Under the pieces are notes generated by a model that saw nothing but the letters and a program-made list of their open reading frames with translations, was not told the DNA's origin and searched no databases. Below, piece by piece: positions 1 through 5,650 of a DNA stretch of 8,947 bases. This DNA is from Oscillospiraceae bacterium (GTDB lineage: Bacteria > Bacillota > Clostridia > Oscillospirales > Oscillospiraceae). The stretch covers positions 1-8,947 of the forward strand of contig JAFRUW010000028.1 in assembly GCA_017438675.1 (NCBI GenBank), read 5' to 3'. The translations under genes were made by a program, and so were the position numbers. Positions within the stretch are counted from its first letter, which is position 1. Each line of letters opens with the position of its first letter.

Positions 1-43
1 ATAATCAGATCAAAGCAAAGCCAGGATTAAAGCAAAACCAATT

Positions 44-78
44 AAAACTCCCGCCGTGTCAAGCACGGCGGGGGTTTT
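44..78. terminator. Long GC-rich hairpin, probable bidirectional terminator
   Basis: Positions 44-58 pair with 64-78 around a five-base loop (59-63, TCAAG). The core CCCGCCGTG/CACGGCGGG is nine perfect pairs, then a T·G wobble (49/73), a C-G pair, and four A-T pairs at the base. The A-tract on one side and T-tract on the other are typical of a rho-independent terminator that works both ways. It could end a plus-strand gene lying left of the window or a minus-strand transcript coming from the right. The T tracts lie within the stem and the plus-strand tract is only four bases, so termination is inferred. It abuts the next hairpin with no gap. Confidence 0.65.
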
Positions 79-158
79 AGCATGTCTACAAAGTCGACAT
101 GCTTCAAAACAAATCTTGCGATTTGTTTTGAGTAGGGGTTATGCGCCGCTGCAGCGCA
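79..158. repeat. Run of further adjacent hairpins of unknown nature
   Basis: Directly after the hairpin at 44-78 come two more with no base between them. At 79-103 (AGCATGTCTAC / GTCGACATGCT) there are ten pairs with one mismatch (87/95) around an AAA loop. At 104-131 (TCAAAACAAATC / GATTTGTTTTGA) there are twelve perfect pairs around a four-base loop that reads GCAA on the minus strand, a GNRA-type tetraloop closed by C-G. Ten bases on, 142-146 and 154-158 (TGCGC/GCGCA) form a weaker five-pair stem, whose loop region contains the palindrome CGCTGCAGCG (147-156). There is no plausible coding frame here. It may be an interspersed palindromic repeat, a structured RNA or a compound terminator. 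I cannot choose from one copy. Confidence 0.6.
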
Positions 159-217
159 CAAATTGAACTGAATTAAATAATGAATAAAGAAAACATCCGA
201 AAACACCCAAAAAGAAA
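159..217. other. AT-rich spacer with nothing recognised
   Basis: This AT-rich stretch lies between the hairpin run and the terminator of the leftward genes. I see no coding frame, convincing promoter or repeat in it. The A-rich end at 210-217 supplies the T-rich tail of the neighbouring minus-strand terminator. Confidence 0.4.
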
Positions 218-244
218 GATCCCGAAGGTATTTCCTTCGGGATC
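211..244 (-). terminator. Rho-independent terminator of the efp / acidic-protein genes
   Basis: Positions 218-228 (GATCCCGAAGG) pair perfectly over eleven bases with 234-244 around the five-base loop 229-233. Read on the minus strand, the stem is followed at once by TTTCTTTTT (bases 217 downward), the expected U-rich tail. On the plus strand the stem is followed by AATGCTTTC, so it looks one-directional. It lies 27 bases past the stop codon of the acidic zinc-ribbon gene and closes the leftward gene set. Confidence 0.88.
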
Positions 245-271
245 AATGCTTTCTGTATTAATGATTATCGA

Positions 272-742
272 TTACTCCTCGATGTCCTCATCCTCGTCGT
301 CATCGTCATCGAATTCGAACTCAAGGGTTTCACCGCAGTTGGGGCAGTCGATCTGACCCATTTCAAGAACGGAACTGTCAATGATCAGCTCATTGTTGCA
401 GGCGGGGCAAACTACACTGACTTCAAAGTCTTCATCGTCATAATCGAAATCGTCGTCATCCTCGTCCTCATCTTCGTCGTCATAATCATCGTAGTCGTCA
501 TCGTCTTCACACTCACAGCAGCAGTCGTAAACGATGTCCTCGACCTCAGCCAGATCATCGGAAAGCGCATCCAGCTCGTCACCGATGTCGAGAGCGTTGT
601 CATTGATCTCCTCGATCTCTTCTGCGATTTCCTCCAGCGCATCGATAATGGCGCCGAAAAGCTTACCCTCTTTTGTATCGGCGTCAAGCTCAAGGCCGTC
701 TGCCAAACCCTTCAAATAAGCAACTTTTTCAATAACTGACAT
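272..742 (-). CDS. Acidic zinc-ribbon protein, CD1247-N-terminal-domain-like
   Basis: This is a 156-residue, very acidic, probably cytosolic protein of unknown function. Residues 1-72 are predicted helical, beginning EKVAYLKGLADG, and resemble the N-terminal domain named after a Clostridioides difficile protein, CD1247; that match is from memory. A cysteine cluster follows (CCCEC, Cys74, 75, 76, 78), then an almost wholly Asp/Glu/Tyr linker (79-107). Residues 110-142 form a zinc ribbon with paired knuckles CPAC (112, 115) and CPNC (133, 136), and an acidic tail (144-156) ends the protein. The ATG at 740-742 has a perfect AGGAGG nine bases upstream (752-757). It lies 39 bases after efp with a terminator behind it, so the two are probably cotranscribed. 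The acidic linker might act as a flexible spacer or bind basic partners or metal, which is inference. No catalytic motif is visible. Confidence 0.85.
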   Translation of the reverse strand: MSVIEKVAYLKGLADGLELDADTKEGKLFGAIIDALEEIAEEIEEINDNALDIGDELDALSDDLAEVEDIVYDCCCECEDDDDYDDYDDEDEDEDDDDFDYDDEDFEVSVVCPACNNELIIDSSVLEMGQIDCPNCGETLEFEFDDDDDEDEDIEE

Positions 743-781
743 TAGTATTAACCTCCTGTGTTAAATTAAACTCCCGAAAGA

Positions 782-1345
782 TCAGCCCTTGGATCTCTCA
801 AGATACTCGCCGACTCTTGTATCGATCCTGATCCTGTCACCGGGGTTGATGAACAGGGGAACCTTGACCTCTGCGCCGGTTTCAAGTATGGCGGGCTTTG
901 TTACGTTGGTGGCGGTATCGCCCTTGAAGCCCGGATCTGTCTGGGTAACTTCCAGATCAACAAAAGTGGGGGGCTCAACATTGAACACCTTTCCCTTGTA
1001 GGAATAGATGGTGCAGGACATGTTTTCCTTAACGAACTTGAAGTTGTCGTTCAGGACGCTCTCATCAATAGGCTCAAGCTCATATGTCTCCATATCCATG
1101 AAGTAATACAGGTTACCGTCATTGTAGCTGTACTCCATGTCACGGCGCTCAACAAAAGCATTCTCAAACTTGTCTGTGGGGTTGAAGGAAGTTTCGGTAA
1201 CGGCACCGGTGATGACATTCTTCATCTTGGTACGTACAAATGCCGCGCCCTTGCCGGGCTTTACGTGCTGAAACTCCACTACCTGCATGACCTTTCCGTC
1301 CATTTCAAAGGTAACGCCGTTTCTGAAATCACCTGCTGAAATCAT
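782..1345 (-). CDS. efp: Translation elongation factor P
   Basis: EF-P binds between the ribosomal P and E sites and promotes peptide-bond formation when the ribosome stalls on consecutive prolines. The 187-residue product has the usual family length and three-barrel plan: a KOW-like N-domain (about 1-62), a central OB domain (about 65-127) and a C-terminal OB domain (about 130-187). Lys32 sits in the loop PGKG (30-33), the position that is post-translationally modified in many bacteria. The C-terminal family signature runs from Lys150 to Gly169 and includes KVPLF. The ATG at 1343-1345 is chosen because AGGAGG lies seven bases upstream and homologues begin here. A 16-codon extension to a GTG at 1393 has no ribosome binding site and would start almost at the predicted transcript end. 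No lysine-modifying enzyme such as EpmA is in the window. Confidence 0.97.
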   Translation of the reverse strand: MISAGDFRNGVTFEMDGKVMQVVEFQHVKPGKGAAFVRTKMKNVITGAVTETSFNPTDKFENAFVERRDMEYSYNDGNLYYFMDMETYELEPIDESVLNDNFKFVKENMSCTIYSYKGKVFNVEPPTFVDLEVTQTDPGFKGDTATNVTKPAILETGAEVKVPLFINPGDRIRIDTRVGEYLERSKG

Positions 1346-1352
1346 AGTATAT

Positions 1353-1358
1353 CCTCCT
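1353..1358 (-). promoter_or_regulatory. Ribosome binding site that fixes the efp start
   Basis: The minus strand reads AGGAGG, then seven bases, then ATG at 1345. This spacing is near ideal and settles the start in favour of the shorter, family-length EF-P over the in-frame GTG at 1393. Confidence 0.9.
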
Positions 1359-1407
1359 AATATCTTTTTTAAACACGGAATGACCCGTGCCACAATAGTC
1401 TCAAGGT

Positions 1408-1436
1408 ATTTTATCTCATTTTGAAGCTATTTGCAA
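1408..1436 (-). promoter_or_regulatory. Candidate sigma-A promoter for efp and its downstream neighbour
   Basis: On the minus strand TTGCAA (1431-1436) and TAAAAT (1408-1413) are separated by exactly 17 bases, close to the consensus TTGACA-17-TATAAT. A start of transcription near 1400-1402 would give a leader of about 55 bases before the efp ATG. That leader contains a small hairpin, CACGG/CCGTG (1374-1378 with 1385-1389), which lacks a T-tail. The -35 box lies just past the peptidase stop codon and is flanked by a 7-base direct repeat GCTATTT (1426-1432 and 1438-1444). I see no terminator between the peptidase gene and this promoter, so read-through from upstream may add to efp expression. 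Confidence 0.6.
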
Positions 1437-1443
1437 GGCTATT

Positions 1444-2508
1444 TTACAAAATAATCAGATCTTTCCTCAAATTGGTTATATTCCGATTGCCGTTTTCGGT
1501 GAGATACAGCACATCCTCGATCCTGACGCCGAATTTGCCCTTGAGATAAATGCCGGGTTCGGCGGAAATCACCGCGCCTTCGGGCATCAGACGTTCCTCA
1601 TCCGGGGAGGCGTTGGGCTCCTCATGGATGTCGATACCCAGGCTGTGACCGAAGGAGTGGCCGAAGGTGCCCTTATAGCCCGCATTGTCGATCACGTCTC
1701 TCGCTGCCTTATCGATCTCTTTGCCCGGCACCCCGGCTCTCGCGGCGGCAATACCCGTAGCCTGTGCTTCGTAAACAATGTCATACACCTTCCGCATCTC
1801 ATCGGTAGGTTCACCGATGCAGAGCGTCCTTGTGGTGTCGGAGCAGTAGCCCTTGTATTTCGCGCCGAAGTCCATGATCAGGAAGCCCTTTTTGAGCTTT
1901 ATGTTCTCCGCCTCGCCGTGGGGGATGCTGGAGTGCTCGCCGGACACGATGATGGGGTCAAAAGAACAGTCCTCCGCTCCCCGGAGCTTCATCTGATATG
2001 TGAGCTCCGCCGCGATCTCCGTCTCCGTCACGTCGGTGGTGATCAGCCCCAGCACATGGTTAAAGGAATCCTCCGCGATCCGTTGGGCCTTGATCATAAT
2101 TTCCAGCTCCTCCGGAGATTTTGAAGAGCGGAGTCCGGTCATAAAATCCGTGCCGGGTACAAGCTTTGTCTCAAGCTTTTCGCTGAACCTGTTGTAGTCC
2201 CGGAGGGTCATGATCCCGTCCTCGAAGCCGAGATCCGCGATATTGTGATCCCTCAGCTTTTCGTTTATCTGCTTAATATAATCATTGCGGCTGTCCACCA
2301 TAAGGACCGTGCAGTCACGAACATGCTCCTCGGCAGCCTCAATGTATCGGGAGTCAATGAAAAAATACGCGTCCTCCCCGGTGATCAGCACCTTGCCCGC
2401 GGTGGAACGGAACCCCGTGGCGTATCTTCTGTTTGACTCGCCCGTAATGAGCATCGCGTCAAGTTCACTGTTCTTCAATGCATTCTGTATATCTTTTATC
2501 TTATTCAT
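1444..2508 (-). CDS. M24-family X-Pro aminopeptidase/dipeptidase
   Basis: This is a 354-residue two-domain peptidase of the pita-bread fold, resembling Bacillus YqhT and PepQ/PepP proteins. It should cleave bonds next to proline in peptides or X-Pro dipeptides in the cytosol. Residues 1-125 form the creatinase-like N-domain and 133-354 the catalytic domain. All five dinuclear metal ligands are present: Asp213 (IMDFGA), Asp224 (SDTTRT), His288 (GHSLG), Glu317 (AEPG) and Glu331 (RIED). His197 (PHGEA) matches the substrate-side histidine. The ATG at 2506-2508 has GAGGAG eight bases upstream, inside the end of the phosphatase gene, and overlaps that gene by eight bases, so translation is probably coupled. 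It lies just upstream of efp. Dipeptidase versus aminopeptidase P cannot be decided from sequence alone, so no symbol is given. Confidence 0.93.
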   Translation of the reverse strand: MNKIKDIQNALKNSELDAMLITGESNRRYATGFRSTAGKVLITGEDAYFFIDSRYIEAAEEHVRDCTVLMVDSRNDYIKQINEKLRDHNIADLGFEDGIMTLRDYNRFSEKLETKLVPGTDFMTGLRSSKSPEELEIMIKAQRIAEDSFNHVLGLITTDVTETEIAAELTYQMKLRGAEDCSFDPIIVSGEHSSIPHGEAENIKLKKGFLIMDFGAKYKGYCSDTTRTLCIGEPTDEMRKVYDIVYEAQATGIAAARAGVPGKEIDKAARDVIDNAGYKGTFGHSFGHSLGIDIHEEPNASPDEERLMPEGAVISAEPGIYLKGKFGVRIEDVLYLTENGNRNITNLRKDLIIL

Positions 2509-3013
2509 GTCTCTGTCTCCTCAGATCGTTTTTTGCCATCATTCTGAAAGGCTTTTCCACCCAGTATCTAAGTGTCAGCCACGGGTAATTGAGCAGTATG
2601 GGCTCCACTAAAAAACTGGTCACATTTGCCAGATTTGCCGCAAGGGTGTCGGTAAATATCTGATCCCCCGCAAGGGCGGTCTCACCTTCCGAAAAGCCCG
2701 TCACCGCGAGCGCCCTCTGTACGCCTTTGCCGAAGGGCTTTTTCGCCCGGATAATGTAATCCACACCCAGCTCCCGGGCAAAAACGCCCGCCATGGGCTT
2801 TCTGGTGTTGGACACGATGAAGAGGGTTATCCCCTCGTTTTTCATCCCGTCAAACCAGCTCTTCATTTCATCCGAGGGCTTTTTCTCGCCGTAGGGCGAT
2901 ACGGTGTTGTCAAGATCAAGGAGCAGCAGCTTTATGCCTGAACGCTTCAGAAGCTCAACGTCAATATCGGTGAGCTTTCCGAAGGAATAGTCGGGTATTA
3001 GGGAAAAACTCAT
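2501..3013 (-). CDS. YqeG-family HAD-IIIA phosphatase
   Basis: This 170-residue protein carries the HAD phosphatase motifs in order: motif I DLDNT (Asp33 nucleophile, Asp35 acid), motif II SNT (68-70), the motif III lysine in KKPFGKG (91-97) and motif IV GDQIFTD (Asp117, Asp122). The layout and length fit the YqeG family, related to GEP4-type phosphatidylglycerophosphate phosphatases. Dephosphorylation of phosphatidylglycerophosphate is possible but inferred. The C-terminal part (133-160) is hydrophobic and aromatic, ending in basic residues, which would suit membrane contact. The ATG at 3011-3013 is forced, because the stop codon of hisC lies in the same frame three codons upstream. Its nearest Shine-Dalgarno match (AGGAG, 3029-3033) is 15 bases away, so it may rely on reinitiation after hisC. 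Confidence 0.9.
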   Translation of the reverse strand: MSFSLIPDYSFGKLTDIDVELLKRSGIKLLLLDLDNTVSPYGEKKPSDEMKSWFDGMKNEGITLFIVSNTRKPMAGVFARELGVDYIIRAKKPFGKGVQRALAVTGFSEGETALAGDQIFTDTLAANLANVTSFLVEPILLNYPWLTLRYWVEKPFRMMAKNDLRRQRHE

Positions 3014-3019
3014 GATCCG

Positions 3020-4075
3020 CTAAATTATCTCCTTTATTATCTCTATAAGTGTATCCATTTCCAGATCCGTGCCCACGGTAATTCGGAGCCAGTCGTCGAT
3101 CCTGGGCTTTGAGAAATGGCGCACAAGAATTCCCCGCTTTCGAAGTTCGCCGTAGAGCCCGCTTCCGCTTATATCAGGATGCCTTGCGAAAATGAAATTT
3201 GCGCTTGAATCCATAACTGTGAATCCAAGGTCTCTCATCTCCCTGATAACCCTGTCCCTTGTGGAGATTATCGCGGCGGTTGTTTCATCGAAATAAACCG
3301 TGTCCCGCATTGCAGCTTCCGCCGCAGCGAGGGCCACCCTGTCGAGAGTGTAGGAGTTTATGCAGTTCTTGACCGCGTTGAGTCCGGCGATAAGCTCCGG
3401 GCTGCCCATGGCATAGCCCACTCTCAGGCCGGCAAGGGAGCGCGATTTGGAAAATGTTCGCACCACCAGAAGGTTGGGATACTTATCCAAAAGTCCCACA
3501 GCGGACTCGCCGCCGAAATCCACATAAGCCTCGTCAACGATGACCACCGCATCGGGATTTGCGGAGACGATCTTCTCTACATTGCCGAGACCCATATCGA
3601 TGCTTGTGGGGGCGTTGGGGTTTGCGATCACCACGCCGTGGTTTCCGCCGCAGAAGGCATCCACATCGAAAGTAAAGTCCTCTTTTAAGGGTATCTCCCT
3701 GTAATCCAGTCCGAAGAACTCGGCGTAAACCGGGTAGAAGCTGTAGGTGATGTCTCCGAATACGATCTCCCTGCCGGGATCGAAAAATGCCAGGAACGCA
3801 AAGGCCAGCACCTCGTCCGATCCGTTGCCGACAAATACCTGCTCCGGCTTTACCCCGTGGTCCTCACTAATGGCGGAGATCAGGCCGCTGCTCTCGGGAT
3901 CGGGATACAGCCTGTACTGCAGAGGCCTGACCTTTTCCACAGCCTCCCTGACCTTCGGTGACGGGGGATACGGGTTCTCGTTTGTATTGAGCTTTATGAG
4001 CTTCTCGTTTTTCGGCTGCTCACCGGGGACATAGGGCACTATGCCGTCAAGGCGGCGGCTCCAGTATTTATTCAT
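3020..4075 (-). CDS. hisC: Histidinol-phosphate aminotransferase family (HisC-like)
   Basis: This is a 351-residue fold-type I PLP enzyme of the HisC family, normally converting imidazole acetol phosphate and glutamate to histidinol phosphate; some members also act on aromatic amino acids. Visible landmarks are the N-terminal LNTNENPYPPSP (29-40), the cofactor phosphate site GNGSDE (83-88), NPNAPTS (152-158), Asp181 in DEAY that contacts the pyridine nitrogen, the Schiff-base Lys210 in TFSKSRSLAGLR, and Arg331 in RITVGT for the substrate. The ATG at 4073-4075 has GGGAGG six bases upstream and overlaps the end of the DUF951 gene by eight bases. No other histidine gene is near, so an aromatic or broad-specificity transaminase role is possible. 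The symbol follows the family, not proven substrate. Confidence 0.9.
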   Translation of the reverse strand: MNKYWSRRLDGIVPYVPGEQPKNEKLIKLNTNENPYPPSPKVREAVEKVRPLQYRLYPDPESSGLISAISEDHGVKPEQVFVGNGSDEVLAFAFLAFFDPGREIVFGDITYSFYPVYAEFFGLDYREIPLKEDFTFDVDAFCGGNHGVVIANPNAPTSIDMGLGNVEKIVSANPDAVVIVDEAYVDFGGESAVGLLDKYPNLLVVRTFSKSRSLAGLRVGYAMGSPELIAGLNAVKNCINSYTLDRVALAAAEAAMRDTVYFDETTAAIISTRDRVIREMRDLGFTVMDSSANFIFARHPDISGSGLYGELRKRGILVRHFSKPRIDDWLRITVGTDLEMDTLIEIIKEII

Positions 4076-4259
4076 GGGTCTCCTCCCGCTGTATGCTTTT
4101 TATATTCTTCTCTATCTTGTTTCTTGGGCTCATGATCTCATGGCCGCAGCCCAGGCATCTCATCTTGAAATCTGCGCCGATGCGGAACACCTGCCATCGG
4201 TTGGATCCGCAGGGATGCCTTTTCTTCATTACAACGATGTCTCCTACCCTAACGTCCAT
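4068..4259 (-). CDS. DUF951 family small protein
   Basis: This is a 63-residue protein of unknown function that fits the DUF951 family of Bacillota (about 60-70 residues). It starts MDVRVGDIVVMKKRHPCGSN and has Cys17, Cys35 and Cys38 in CLGCGH, with His15 and His40 nearby, giving a plausible single metal or nucleic-acid-binding knuckle. The first ten residues resemble the strand opening of an SH3- or KOW-like barrel. The C-terminal third is basic (PRNKIEKNIKSIQRE), which would suit RNA or DNA contact. That role is inferred. Its ATG lies 11 bases inside the 3' end of rarA and its last eight bases overlap the start of hisC, so it is probably translated by coupling with both. Confidence 0.9.
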   Translation of the reverse strand: MDVRVGDIVVMKKRHPCGSNRWQVFRIGADFKMRCLGCGHEIMSPRNKIEKNIKSIQREETHE

Positions 4260-5553
4260 TTTTTATCGCCTCCCAATAGGCTTTTGCGGCTTTTTCGTTC
4301 TTGTTTTCGCCGTATTCGTAGTATTTCACATTTTTTATGGCGTCGGGAAGGTACTGCTGCTCCACGTAATGATTGGGGAAATCGTGGGGGTACCTGTAGT
4401 TCTGCTTTATCCCCGACCCCGTGGTGTCTGCATGGACATTCTGGAGCTGCCTCGGTATCTCCCCAGATCTGCCGTGACGTATATCAGACAGCGCCTTGTC
4501 GATGCCCATATACGCGGAGTTGGACTTGGGCGCAGTGGCAAGCATGACCGCACAGTCCGCAAGGGGTATCCGCGCCTCGGGAAGGCCCAGCATCATGGCC
4601 GCGTCGATGCAGGATTTGGTGATTGCTATGGCCTGGGGATAGGCAAGGCCCACGTCCTCACAGGCGATCACCATAAGCCGCCTGCATGGGCTTATCATAT
4701 CCCCCGCCTCAAGAAGCCTCGCAAGGTAATGGAGGGCCGCATCGGGATCGGAGCCCCGGATGGACTTCTGCAGAGCGGAGATTATGTCGTAATGACTGTC
4801 CCCGTCCTTGTCGTACCGCATTCCGCTTTTCTGTGACAGCGCCTCGGCGTCGGCCATGGTGACGGCGATACGGCCGTTTTCCCGCGTTCCCGCGTAAAAC
4901 AGCAGTTCCACGGCGTTAAGCGCTTTCCGCACATCGCCTCCGCAGGCGCGGCTTATATGCTCAAGGACGCCCTCCTCAATATCGGCTGTTATTCCTTCCC
5001 TGTCCTCGAGGAATTTTACGCCCCGGCGCACCGCTATAATGATGTCCTCGGGCTTCAGCTCCTTGAACTCGAAGACCGTGCTGCGGCTGAGCACCGCGTT
5101 GTAAACGTAAAAATACGGATTCTCGGTGGTGGAGGCAATAAGGGTAAGCCTGCCGTCCTCCATGAACTCAAGAAGGGACTGCTGCTGCTTTTTGTTGAAG
5201 TACTGTATCTCATCAAGATACAGCAGCACGCCGTTTGGCGCCATGAAGGTGTCCACATCCCCGATGACGGCCTTTATATCGCTGATTCCGGCGGTGGTGG
5301 CGTTCAGTCTGTAAAAGGCTTTGCCGGCGTTCTTTGCGATTATCTCCGCCACCGTCGTCTTGCCTATGCCGGACGGACCGTAGAAAATCATGTTCGGTAT
5401 GGTTCCGCTTGCGATTATCCGCCTGAGAAGGCCGTTTTCGCCCAATATGTGCTTCTGGCCCACAACGTCGTCCATGGTCGTGGGTCTCAGCTCGTCCGCC
5501 AGCGGTCTGTACATGAATGCCACCTGCCTTTCTTTACGTTTTTTCCCTGACAT
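4249..5553 (-). CDS. rarA: Replication-associated AAA+ ATPase RarA (MgsA)
   Basis: RarA is a clamp-loader-like AAA+ ATPase that acts at stalled replication forks. The 434-residue product shows Walker A GPSGIGKT (59-66), Walker B LDEI (113-116), sensor 1 STTEN (141-145), an arginine finger in LSRS (Arg157) and sensor 2 GGDVRKAL (Arg209). The C-terminal RarA/MgsA tetramerisation region begins near 269 with DPDAALHYLARLLEAGDMIS. The Walker B helix reads DEIQYFNK where DEIHRFNK is common. The ATG at 5551-5553 is chosen because GAGGGAG (5563-5569) lies nine bases upstream. A start 13 codons later (MYRPLADELRP) is also possible, since homologues often begin there. A longer reading to a TTG at 5667 would run into nth and is unlikely. 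It heads the leftward operon, diverging from nth. Confidence 0.95.
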   Translation of the reverse strand: MSGKKRKERQVAFMYRPLADELRPTTMDDVVGQKHILGENGLLRRIIASGTIPNMIFYGPSGIGKTTVAEIIAKNAGKAFYRLNATTAGISDIKAVIGDVDTFMAPNGVLLYLDEIQYFNKKQQQSLLEFMEDGRLTLIASTTENPYFYVYNAVLSRSTVFEFKELKPEDIIIAVRRGVKFLEDREGITADIEEGVLEHISRACGGDVRKALNAVELLFYAGTRENGRIAVTMADAEALSQKSGMRYDKDGDSHYDIISALQKSIRGSDPDAALHYLARLLEAGDMISPCRRLMVIACEDVGLAYPQAIAITKSCIDAAMMLGLPEARIPLADCAVMLATAPKSNSAYMGIDKALSDIRHGRSGEIPRQLQNVHADTTGSGIKQNYRYPHDFPNHYVEQQYLPDAIKNVKYYEYGENKNEKAAKAYWEAIKNGR

Positions 5554-5562
5554 TATATACAA

Positions 5563-5569
5563 CTCCCTC
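5563..5569 (-). promoter_or_regulatory. Ribosome binding site favouring the chosen rarA start
   Basis: The minus strand reads GAGGGAG, nine bases before the ATG at 5553. The alternative ATG at 5514 has AGGTGG a few bases upstream, so it cannot be excluded, but the longer readings have no such site. Confidence 0.65.
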
Positions 5570-5587
5570 ATTATTTTCAACATTTCA

Positions 5588-5615
5588 TTGCAATTAAAAT
5601 TTAATATGATATACT
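5588..5615 (+). promoter_or_regulatory. Candidate promoter for nth-proBAC
   Basis: TTGCAA (5588-5593) is followed after 16 bases by TATACT (5610-5615). The -10 is preceded by TG with one base between (TGATATACT), an extended -10 that would offset the short spacer. Transcription would start near 5621-5623, leaving a leader of only about 28 bases before the nth ATG. That is too short for a T-box or riboswitch. Confidence 0.6.
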
Positions 5616-5636
5616 GTAGAAGGAAAATTATGTGAA
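5608..5636 (-). promoter_or_regulatory. Candidate promoter for the rarA operon
   Basis: On the minus strand TTCACA (5631-5636, five of six matches to TTGACA) is followed after 17 bases by TATATC (5608-5613). Transcription would begin near 5600-5602, about 48 bases before the rarA ATG. The -10 is imperfect; TATCAT two bases further on is an alternative with a 19-base spacer. This -10 overlaps the -10 of the rightward promoter on the opposite strand. Confidence 0.45.
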
Positions 5637-5650
5637 AAGAAGATAAACTC

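Noticed and set aside
1374..1389. Possible terminator between the peptidase gene and efp
   Set aside because: The stem is only five pairs, is followed on the minus strand by TTTAAAAAAG and not a U-run, and lies downstream of the predicted efp promoter.
1346..1393. A 16-codon N-terminal extension of EF-P from a GTG at 1393
   Set aside because: It has no ribosome binding site, makes the protein longer than the family, and starts within about ten bases of the predicted transcript start. The ATG at 1345 has a perfect AGGAGG.
1624..2124. Plus-strand open frame opposite the M24 peptidase
   Set aside because: The peptidase on the other strand has all five metal ligands in place, and the plus-strand frame resembles nothing known.
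4041..4836. Plus-strand open frames opposite hisC, DUF951 and rarA
   Set aside because: They lie antisense to genes with intact motifs, have no ribosome binding site that I can see, and their composition is typical of shadow frames in GC-rich DNA.
5616..5650. T-box or riboswitch controlling the proline operon
   Set aside because: Proline genes in Bacillota can be under T-box control, but the nth leader is only about 28 bases and the nth-proB gap is 21 bases, far too short for such an element.
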